Source: Panonychus citri
Taxonomy: Eukaryota; Arthropoda; Arachnida; Trombidiformes; Tetranychidae
NCBI RefSeq assembly: GCF_014898815.1
Contig: NW_026515546.1
Location: 978,501 to 1,042,500 of the forward strand
DNA length: 64,000 bases
Reading direction: 5' to 3'
The translations under genes and the position numbers were made by a program. The notes beneath the pieces were generated by a model. It saw nothing but the letters and a program-made list of their open reading frames with translations, was not told where the DNA came from and did no database searches. Position 1 is the first letter of the stretch. Each line of letters begins with the position of its first letter. Below, one piece after another: positions 47,341 through 57,500 of the stretch.

Positions 47341-47463
47341 TTTGACTAAATTAATTGAGTTAATTAATTAACTCAGATAAATAAATGTTATAAATTAAAA
47401 CAGAAAATAAAAATAAACAATTGATTGATTTTGATCATGAAAAGGAAACGGATGAAGATGTTA

Positions 47464-47477
47464 GTTGCCCAGGCAAC
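47464..47477. promoter_or_regulatory. RFX X-box-like palindrome upstream of RpL27 copy 1
   Basis: GTTGCCCAGGCAAC has inverted GTTGCC/GGCAAC arms, the classic RFX half sites. It is 124 bases upstream of the RpL27-1 start. Copy 2 has no equivalent at the matching place, so the duplicated promoters differ here. Confidence 0.5.
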
Positions 47478-47647
47478 GAAAGAGCATCTTACATGTGATA
47501 CCGCGAATTTCAAACTGAAAAGAAAATTTTTTTTTCTCAATCAGTTAACCGAATTGAATGATTCATTTGTGGTTGATTGATAGTTTAGTCAAATAAATGA
47601 TCAGAATTTCTCTTCAATTTAATGAATTTAATTTTAATGTAAAAAAA

Positions 47648-49858
47648 TTAACTTATTTTCTTATCAACAGGTTGAGCTTTTAAATTAAGAGAACCGATTG
47701 AACAATCATACTCGATATTTAATTGAACTTGAAAATCTTTTGGCAAAAAAGTTGCAACTGGAGATGTTTGAATAATTGACATTCCTTGTTTCCAATTCCT
47801 ATTCCATGAGACATATTGACCCTTTTTAATTGTTTCCATTGGACCAGAGTTCAAAATTTTATTCGCAAAATCAAATTCAGCCCAAAAAGTTAAACCCAAA
47901 TTGTTGTATTCATTTGGTCCATCGATTTTAAATAATTTCTCAAATGTGTATTTAGATTTTTTGGTTAATTTTTCAAGTCGAAAATCAAATTCGAAAACTG
48001 TCTCTGAGTTATTTGTTAATGCTTTACAAGGATATTCCCAGAGTGATTGTGGTTCGATTGGAGTGTCACTAATTTCTCGAGCTTTTTCAATTAGATTATC
48101 AAAATCGGTTAAATCAAATCCTTCAACCGATTTACCCAATTTAGCTTTTGTTTTCCATAGATGATCAAATGATACAGGTAACATTTTAATTCTTCCTTTG
48201 CTTGGGAAAATTTTCGTTGTCATTGTTACCATTCCCTTTTCGGCCATATCACCAATTAAATACCAAAAGTGAAACGCATCCCAGGGTAAAATTATCGAAT
48301 CGAAAAATGGTTCACCCAATATGATATCAAATTGAATTTGTTCAATCTGTTGAATCTCATCAACAATCACCAACCGATTAAGTATTTCATTACTACGACC
48401 AAACTCCTCATAGAAACGACTATTCATAGTTTGATCTCTTTTCAGAACGTAAACTTTACCAGTTTCATGTAAATCTTTAGCCACTAGAATAGGAATGAGA
48501 CTTGCATCACCAAGGAAGAGAATGTTTAAATCACGTTTACCATTAATTTCGGTGAAAATTGGTGGATAAATTGTTGACAATACTTTTTCATCGGTCATCA
48601 TTCTAATACGATTTCTACTCAAATCATTGTGTATTCCACAGGAGCAAAAATTTGATCTATTGGTTGATCGAGTTGTACCAATATCGAACCAGAAACTGTA
48701 CTCATCATGATAACAGTTTAACTTGAAAATATCTTGAACTTCCATAGTGAATGGTTTATAATAAGCAGGAAGATAATAAATTGCCTGCATCCAGTGATCT
48801 CTCCATGGGATCTTATTTTTTGCCCCACCAATACCTTTGGTTGGATGAGCCCAATAGGGAGCACAAGTTAAAACAAATTCGGCTTCATCGTCCATCAACA
48901 AGTCCCACCAGAAAACGATATTGACAAACTCTCCAATCAATGGTTTCTTCAAGACAAATTCAATTGTTGTTTGATCATCATATTTCAATGATTCGATATC
49001 CGAGAAATCAAAAGTAAAGGCAACCACCGGGTCCGAAATTAGATCAATATCCTTTCCTAAAACCAATTGATTAGCTTGAAGATCATGCAAGTGATTGGAA
49101 CCATAACAATGAGTTATAGCAGAGGGAATAGAAATGTTCAACTTATTTCCATCAATTGAAATTCCTCTTGGAGCTAAACAATGGCCATTATTTAACCAAG
49201 GTGATTTAACCAATTGTACCCAAATTCTTGCTTTATGAGGAACAACAAGTGGATTAGGTTTACAATGATTTAACAGAGCAGTTTTAAACACTCTCAATGC
49301 TCCTTCGCCAATTAGCTCAGTGTCAAAAACTTCACTCACTAAAAGAGAAGCTCTTTCCTCTGGTTCCAATACTTCGGCCTCGTCGGATCGGCTTTCAATC
49401 ACCTTTATTGACTTTGAATATCCATTGGTTTCGATCACTTTTTTGGCACATTCAGCCATCGCCGGGAAACATTCAAATGCGTTAATCTCAACAGATCTTT
49501 TTAACAAGCTAAGTTGACGAACAACCATCATCGATAATAATCCAGTTCCAGTTCCAATGTCAATGGCTCGGATTGTATCTGGTTCACGTTCAACTAACTT
49601 TTCACAACACTTGGCAATCGCTTTATTGTAGAGAATATTCCTCTCTTGGTCCCAAAGCATATCACCATAATCAGATCTCGCTATTTCTTGGACATAATCA
49701 TACACTTCAGGAACATAAGTCCATTCAAGATTACAGGTTAACGGATTAAATTTCTGGACAAAGGCAAGTCTTTTGTCGATATTCATTGTAAGAGGTGGAG
49801 AGAGAATTCTTCTAAATGGACACTTTAATGAAGATAAATTATTCAACAGTAATGACAT
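47648..49858 (-). CDS. PRMT7: Protein arginine N-methyltransferase 7
   Basis: Single exon, up to 736 residues. The family-like start is the internal ATG at 49786 (MNIDKRLAFVQKFNP, 712 residues); the 24 extra residues upstream are basic/hydrophobic and may or may not be translated. PRMT7 is unusual in having two tandem methyltransferase modules. The first shows motif I AIDIGTGTGLLSMM and the double-E loop SEVFDTELIGE; the second half (from about residue 400) is degenerate, as expected. Role: type III monomethylation of arginines in histones and splicing factors. It lies between the two RpL27 copies, all three genes on the minus strand. Confidence 0.95.
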   Translation of the reverse strand: MSLLLNNLSSLKCPFRRILSPPLTMNIDKRLAFVQKFNPLTCNLEWTYVPEVYDYVQEIARSDYGDMLWDQERNILYNKAIAKCCEKLVEREPDTIRAIDIGTGTGLLSMMVVRQLSLLKRSVEINAFECFPAMAECAKKVIETNGYSKSIKVIESRSDEAEVLEPEERASLLVSEVFDTELIGEGALRVFKTALLNHCKPNPLVVPHKARIWVQLVKSPWLNNGHCLAPRGISIDGNKLNISIPSAITHCYGSNHLHDLQANQLVLGKDIDLISDPVVAFTFDFSDIESLKYDDQTTIEFVLKKPLIGEFVNIVFWWDLLMDDEAEFVLTCAPYWAHPTKGIGGAKNKIPWRDHWMQAIYYLPAYYKPFTMEVQDIFKLNCYHDEYSFWFDIGTTRSTNRSNFCSCGIHNDLSRNRIRMMTDEKVLSTIYPPIFTEINGKRDLNILFLGDASLIPILVAKDLHETGKVYVLKRDQTMNSRFYEEFGRSNEILNRLVIVDEIQQIEQIQFDIILGEPFFDSIILPWDAFHFWYLIGDMAEKGMVTMTTKIFPSKGRIKMLPVSFDHLWKTKAKLGKSVEGFDLTDFDNLIEKAREISDTPIEPQSLWEYPCKALTNNSETVFEFDFRLEKLTKKSKYTFEKLFKIDGPNEYNNLGLTFWAEFDFANKILNSGPMETIKKGQYVSWNRNWKQGMSIIQTSPVATFLPKDFQVQLNIEYDCSIGSLNLKAQPVDKKIS

Positions 49859-50338
49859 TTACTTTTAACCACAACGGTTAATCAATTTAAAACATTTTCT
49901 TAATTGTGAATTTTAAACTAACAATGTGATTGAATTGGAAAGAACATACAACCAGCGACATCTCTTGGTGGAAGAAAAAAGAACAACTATCAATGTATCG
50001 ATCACTTTTCTCACCGATTGTTTGTTTTTCTGATTTTTATGAAAATTAAATTAAATTGAGTTGATTGGAAAATTGTTTTGTAAGTTCATTTGATTAGTCT
50101 GATTGATGTTCGAATATTCGAACTTGAAATTGGTTTTGTGATTATCGTTATTCTGTCTTGTTTTTTGTGTTTGATTGGAGCTTGGATTTTGTTGTTAATT
50201 GAGTTTGAGACTTTTTGAGATAAGCCGAGGAATCAATTGGGGTTAGTTAGAAATTAAGTTATGATCACGAAATGGGGGAAAAAAGTAATAGAAACAGTTT
50301 GTGATATTGATAGTTGATAACATTTAATTGGTTGTCAT
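49859..50338. other. Intergenic region between PRMT7 and RpL27 copy 2
   Basis: 480 bp, AT-rich, no gene seen. It must hold the PRMT7 promoter and the RpL27-2 3' UTR. Similarity to RpL27-1 begins only at the RpL27-2 stop codon. Confidence 0.45.
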
Positions 50339-50896
50339 TTAGAATCGTAATTTACTGAAGAACCACCGGTGTTTTCCTTCCTTGTATTTACTTTCAAATT
50401 TAGCTTTAATTTCTCGTCTTGCTTTCATTCTTTTTGATGGATCTTTAACAACATCCTTTGCCAATACACTTTTATCTAATGGGATATCCACTGCATATCG
50501 AGTTGGCATTAAATGATTGTAATTGTAAGTCTTAATGAAAGGCTTGATTCTACATCGTTTCACTTTCTTTTTCTTGGACATCCTCACTTTAATTGATCTT
50601 GGATATCGGTCAATACCGGCGACAACTGCATGTCCATAGGATCGATCTGATGTGCCTTCATCGTGATTCTATTATTAAAATCATCACCAAAGAAAACAAA
50701 AACGTCAAGATAAAGAGAGAAAAAGAGAAAAAGGAAAGAAAAAAAACAATTAGATTAAATAATCACACGTTGGTATCATAGAGAATCAAAGTAAAAAAAA
50801 GAGGAACCATCTTACCTTTAGAACCATAGCTTTTCTTCCGGCATAACGACCGCTCAAAATGAGCACAACTTTATTCGGTTTCATTATTCTACCCAT
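50339..50896 (-). CDS. RpL27: 60S ribosomal protein L27 (eL27), copy 2
   Basis: Two exons, 50896-50816 and 50668-50339, 136 residues. The protein is identical to copy 1; I see only two exon differences, both synonymous (Gly GGT/GGC and Ser TCG/TCA). The intron is shared but shortened in its A/G-rich run. DNA similarity continues into the 5' flank (GAGTTAATTAAT, then ACCGCGARTTTCAAA) but stops at the translation stop downstream. It is divergent from PMS2, with 453 bp between ATGs. Confidence 0.96.
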
Positions 50897-51349
50897 TTTG
50901 ACTAAATTAATTGAGTTAATTAATAAACTCAAATAAATAGTAATGTTGTTAGTTTGAGAAACAAACAAAAAATAAAATTTCAACAGGAAACGGATGGAGA
51001 TTTTGATTAACTCCTAACAAGATTTTCAAGTAGAACCCGCGAGTTTCAAATATGGAAAAAATTCTTTTTTGCCAACGCTCAACCAAATAAAAGATTTTAT
51101 TGAATTGTGACGAGAATCAATCTTCAAAAGTTTCAATTAGATATTTAAATGATATCTTTAATTAGAAATGAGGTTAATCAATTGATTTGTAATCAAAATT
51201 CGAAATTCTTTCGATATTTAAAATACGCGCTCAAAGTTCGGTTTCTCTTTGAAACGAAAATAATTTTTCAATCTCTTGTTTTGTTTTCTTCAACTTTTCC
51301 TAGTCGATTGGACCAATTTGAATTAATTTCGTTTTCTTTCACCTTAATA

Positions 51350-54053
51350 ATGTCTTCAGAATCTTCAACTTCTATTAAATTTCTCGACCGTGAAACAATT
51401 GGTAAAATATCTGCTGGTAAAGTGATTCCAAGTCTCTCTAATGTGGTTAAAGAATTGATTGAAAATTCAATTGATGCAAATGCTACTTACATTGAAATAA
51501 GATTCGTCGATTATGGTAAAGAATTGATTGAAATTTCGGATGATGGAAGCGGAATCCAAGAAATAGACTTTCCGAACTTGGCCTTACCTCACTATACATC
51601 TAAATTAAAACACTACAGAGATCTTGGGTCCATCAAAAGCTTCGGTTTCAGGTTGGCTTATTTTTTTCTATTCTTTTTTCTTTTCTTTTCCAATTCTATT
51701 CTTTTTAACTTTGCTTTTTTCTGTCAGAGGTGAAGCTTTGGCTTCAATTGCCGAATTATCAGATTTATCGATTGTTACCAGACATAAGTCAACAGAAATA
51801 GCGAATGAGCTTCATTTCAACAACTCCGGTGAACTAATATCTGTTAAACCAACCGCTCGGCCTGTTGGGACTACAATTAGGATTAAAAGTCTATTCAAAA
51901 GTTATCCCGTTCGGAGGAAGGAATTTGAATCTACCTATTTAAAGCAATTTAACAACATGATGCAGTTTATTTATCCATATGCATTGGGATTCACCAGTTT
52001 ACGTTTACTGGTCACAAATTTTGTTAATGGCCGGAAAAATGAAGTTCTCAACATTGAACCCAAATCCATCAAAGATAATATCATTCAGCTACTTGGTTGT
52101 AAACAAATGAAGACAATTCAACCATTTATTCAACATTCAATCAAAGATGAAGTAGCTGTTGAATATAAACTGTCATCTTCTTATAAAGACGATGAAAAAG
52201 AAATCAGGATCACCGGTTATGTTTCACATGGAGATAAAGCTCCTTCCAAGCTGAAAAAAGTTTATTTCTTCTTGAATCATAGACCAGCCAATTATAATCC
52301 TTTGGAAAAGTTAATTCTCTCAGTCTACAAGGAGATCAATCAAACACTTAATCCATTCGTTTTGCTTTTTGTCGATTTGGGTAAACATGAAATAGACTTT
52401 AGCGTCCATCCCGACAAAAGAACATTTTCTCTTCCCCAAGAGAATCTTTTATTCGCTATCCTTAAATCATCTCTATTATCGATGTTTGAAACAAACACGG
52501 TGGTTTTGGACTCCGTTAAACCTGCACCTTTCACAAGTACACAAAAGTCAACCAATAAACGACCACTTGATGATTTCGATGATGATCTACCAGATTTAGA
52601 TGAAGACGAGATAAACACCATCAATGCTTATGTAAATAATACACTATTAAGATGTAGTTCACCAGCTGATTCGTATATGCGAACTCCAGTTTCTCAACCT
52701 GAACGAAATCAAAGTACACCAGTTAGTGCAGTAAATACGAGTTTGGATCTACACACTCAGAATTTAGGTAGATCAGAATTGAATACAAGTGATGAAAATG
52801 AACCTGAAGTTGGTGTATTTAATCCTGTTCGAAATATACTTCGAGAGTCAGAGCAAATAGAACAAGCCGATGATAATCAACAGAACAAAAATAAAAAAAT
52901 TGAGAGTTTTTCAATTTTTACTAATCAAGATCGATCAGCTAAATATAGTTCTGATTTTAGTAATGGATCTAAGGCCAATAAAAGCTTCAGTAATCCTGGA
53001 CTACGAAGTTTATCTCAGTTCACCTTCAATAAGAAAAAAAAGACTCAAGATAATAATAATGATCATCATCAATTATCTGTTCGCGATATTTTTTCAATTG
53101 TACCAAAATCTAGTAATTTAGATGACACAACAGATCGAAATGAGCTTGCAATTCAAGCTACACCCGAAATCACCGTTGACCTGTCATTAGATATTCCAAC
53201 CACGAGCGGAATCAATCAAACTGAAACTGAAACTCAACCGAAAACCGTTAAGACCAAAAAAGTTATCACCGATGAACGATTGGTTGATATGGCCAGGAAA
53301 AGGATTCCCTATAAGTCATCAATTGACCGAAATAAACTGTTGAAATATTATGAAAATCAAAATTCCCAACCTGATGTTAGATGTTCAAAATTTTTCACCA
53401 AATTAACCGATTGTGATCAAATTCAGGCAGAGAATGAATTAAAAAGGGAAATGCAAAAGGAAGCCTTCAGTGAGATGCAGATAATTGGTCAATTTAACAA
53501 AGCATTTATAATTGCTAAATTAGATGATGATGTTTTCATAATTGACCAACACGCAAGTGATGAGCGTTACAATTTTGAAGATCTTCTTGAAAACACCGTT
53601 TTAGAATCTCAAAGATTAGTCAACCCAATTCCATTACAGTTAACATGCTACCAGGAATCAATTATTGCAAGTAACTTGGAAACCTTTGAAAGATTATCGT
53701 TTAAAATTGAAATCAGAGATGAAAATCCCCCTGGATCTAAGGTATATCTCGCCTCAGTGCCAACTAGTCAAGACGCTGTATTTGGAAAAGACGAAATCGA
53801 GGAAATCTTAGCACAAATAGAGGAAACAGGAAGTGGTTGCAACAACTATAAACCAGAGAAAATGATTAAAATGATTGCATCTCGAGCCTGTCGTAAATCA
53901 ATAATGATAAACGATTCTCTTGATCACAAGAGGATGAGAAATGTCCTAAATAATCTGGTTCATTTACGAAACCCTTGGATCTGTGCCCATGGTCGACCAA
54001 CAATACGATTCCTATTCAATATAAACGAGATCAAATCTCAATCAAATATGTGA
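51350..54053 (+). CDS. PMS2: DNA mismatch repair endonuclease PMS2 (MutL homologue)
   Basis: Two exons, 51350-51651 and 51728-54053, around a 76-bp intron with a GTTGGC donor, encode 875 residues (human PMS2 862). The GHKL ATPase has ELIENSIDA, DDGSGI, GFRGEALASI (spanning the junction) and GTTI. A MutL transducer domain with FSVHPDKRTF follows, then a poorly conserved acidic linker. The C-terminal metal-dependent endonuclease carries the DQHASDERYNFE motif, ACRKSIMI and NPWICAHGRPT. Role: with MLH1 it nicks the strand to be repaired. All catalytic motifs seem intact. An upstream in-frame extension to 51149 has no family support. Confidence 0.95.
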
Positions 54054-54574
54054 TAAAAAGAAACGATTAACATAAAAATTAATCATTTCCTCTTTTTTTT
54101 CTTTGTTTAAAAGGAAAGAAACATTTATTTATTTTCTTTTTGTAATTAAGGCACCGCTACAATCAATTCGTGTGTATTTCATAATTACTAGAGTTTGAAA
54201 AATTACATGATTATATTCCTGAAGAATGAAACAGGAAAAAAAAATTACGAGGAAAAAAAATGAGAAAGTCGATTGACTCATGAATTTTTCTTTGGTTTTA
54301 TAGCTTTCGTGAGTCTCATGAATGAATTGAAGCCAAACATTGATGATGATTTTAAGAGAGAAAGAGATATAGAGAGAACGAAACAAAAGTTTGACCAATG
54401 GTCAAGAAACTTTCATTTCCATTGATAATTTATCAAGAAACAAAAAAAAAAGAAAACGAAAACATAATATCAATAAATGAGTAGAAATGTAAAGCTTTAT
54501 ATCGGCAATGATGTAATATAATATTCGAGGATAAATTTTGGTGACAAATCGATTAGCACAATAATTATGGTTTC
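54054..54574. other. Convergent 3' interval between PMS2 and the SH2 adaptor
   Basis: 520 bp of AT-rich sequence shared by the two 3' ends. A minus-strand open frame at 54129-54398 is low-complexity Phe/Lys/Ser sequence and not supported as a gene. Confidence 0.5.
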
Positions 54575-57500
54575 TCACAGCAATTGATCAATAACAGGGT
54601 ATAAAAGTGACATGTGCTCAGCTCCCCTGATCGGAAGTTTATTAATGGAATAATGTTTAACCATTTCCGGAATATTCTCAAAGGGTTTACTAAACACTCC
54701 AAGAACGAAACCATCAGATTGTTTAACGATCTTCATATGCATAAAACCTTTGACACTTTTAAGAGATAGAGAATAGTCTTGTTTGGTACTTTCACAGTTT
54801 CGAATTAAGTAACTGCCCTCTTTCATTTTTCGGAGTAAATTCTCAGCATCGAGTCGAGTAATTGATCCATGGTACCAACTAAATAGAGAGAAATCGAGAT
54901 AATCAGAAAAAAAAGAATAAGTTAAAATGGAAACATTTTCGTTGACGAAAAGTAATAAAATGATTATCGTTAACCAGAATCTTACCCTTGCTTTTCTAGA
55001 ATTAAGGTCGTATCAATATCTTCAGATACGACGGGTAAAGGTTGACCAGTGAAGGTCAGTAGTGGCTTCTTTCTTGGACCAAGACAAAGTTTAGGAGTAA
55101 TTGTTGGAACTGGTGATGAATTAGCTGATGAATCAACTGTTGGAACATTTGAAAAATCAAGATTAAGATTAAGGTCAACACGTTTAGCTGATGTACTATC
55201 ATTGCCATTCTTAAGATCTAAATCAATGAGAAAGAGATGAAAAGATTAGATCAATTAGTTAAAGATTAATGAGAGAAATTTAGTTGAACATAAATAATTA
55301 ATTAGAGTAATAATAAGCAAGTAAACTAAATATACAATTGCAAACAAAAGGAAAAGTAATTGTCGTTATAAGAGAGTAACCAGAATGTTAATCAAATAAA
55401 CACAATGTGATAAGTAAATTGGATTAAGCCAAAGGGAAGATTAAGAAACCTTAAAGATAATTTTCTTATTCCAAGTAATGGCTTCTCATTATGATTTGAA
55501 CATTAAGTAAACCTAAATATCAACTGATCATCTATTAAATATACACACATAGAGAATAATAAAACCAAGTGAAAGATAATCAACATGATAATCATAAAGA
55601 TAATCATCATCATCATCAACAGTCAATAGAAAGTAATCAGAAAAATATATAAGTTGTGATGAAGAAAAAAAAAAGTTTTCTTATTACCAGAATAGGGAAA
55701 ATAGTAAATGAAAAGGTAAATGATTAGTGGAGAGAAGGGAAAAAATTGTTAATAGAAACAGTTAATTTGTTGGATTGAAATGATTATTCAATAGGAACAA
55801 TCAACTGATCAATTTTTGTGTACAATTTAATTGCTTGAGATCGGGAAAAAAAAGTTGATGCAGAGAAGAGGGGAAAATATTAATAAGGTTTCAATTGATT
55901 GTGAACTTTTATCTGGTTTAACATGATGTTTACCAGGGTTAATCTTGTGTTTCTCTGATCCTGGAAGAGGTATAACAACAAGAATCAGAAAGATGATGAT
56001 GATTACTTAGTTAATCATCATCATCACCTTCTTCATGTTCATCATTATCAACTAAATCAATCCGGTTATAGCCTAGATTTTAATAAGCTACCAACAAGGG
56101 CCTCACGCCCGCGATATAATACATTTGTACATAATAATAATATTACATGTCCAAAGGTTCCTGGGATCGGAAAGTGTTGTTAAGTGTGACTTGATGATGA
56201 TCATCATCAACATCATCAAGATGAGAGAGAGAGAGAGAGAGAAAAGATAGAGAGGGAGAACCTTGAATAGGCCACCACAACTTCAATTTACCCTGAGGGC
56301 GGACCTGGGCCCAGACAAAGGTAAAAAGTAAATGTAAGAAACAAGGTTGCGAGAAAGCCTCTTCAGTGATCCCCAGGCCTACAGAGGGAAAAGGTCATTT
56401 CCCTGAGACATCAATCCGTCAAAACTTTCATATGATAATAACAAAGAGAGAGAGAGAGAGAGAGAGAGAGCTATCAAAACCAATGGGTTTTCATATTAAT
56501 ACAAAAAAAATCATCACAAAATCAAATTTAATCATTACAGAATCTTCATCTGGGCTTAAGATGCAAAATCAATTGCAATGGATTAGCAAATTTTGTCTAA
56601 TCTTTTATAATAATAGAATGCAATTTGCAATTAAGCTGCAATGCTAATTAAAAAAACCAAAGTAAATTCAATTCATCACATTATCAATTAATGAATAGAA
56701 AAAAATAATTATCCTAATGAATCTGAGGTTTCATGCAAATATTACATCTTCCTACTCAATTGTATTAATATTAATTGCATTGATTTAGTTTTTCTCTCTC
56801 CATGATTGATTGTGTTCACAATTTGAAATGAAAAAGTTTAAATTGTGATGATTTCCAATTCTCATGAGTCACTTACACTGAATTATAACAGAAAATCATA
56901 TGTTACCAATGCTTGAAATGGTTATTGAAGTAATTGCAAGATTATTATTATTATATCAAGTTGAACTATTAGAAAAGTCAATGATTGTAATTGTATCAAA
57001 ATATTTGACATGATTACGGTAATTTTAATGAGTAAGATGAACATTAATCAACATGAACAATTTCAAAGTGTACTCATGGGAATTACTCTGATCATTTCAA
57101 GAAAATCTAATGTACATTAACTGTTTGCAATATAATAAAAAGCAAAATTCAATGAGAGTCATCAAATAATTTGAATTATTTCCTACGATAAATTGTCATC
57201 ATTCATCTCAAGAGAATCAAAGTTAATTGTAAAATATAGTGACGACTGAGAATTTACAACATTACGGATAAAAGAGAGAAGGAGATTAATTAATTTACTC
57301 TAATTTGATTGCAATTAGAAAGGAGATTAAGAAAGAGAGAGAGAGAGAGACAATGATTATCATTAATGAGAAACTTGAAAAATGAACAATCAACAATTTT
57401 GACAATTTAAGTGTTTAAAACATTTGTAACTCTGTCAGCAGAATGTTCAACAATTTTAATTACTAGATTAACTTACTCAATGGCAATGACAATTTACGAG

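Noticed and set aside
47901..49517. Plus-strand frames inside PRMT7
   Set aside because: Antisense shadows of a well-supported single-exon gene.
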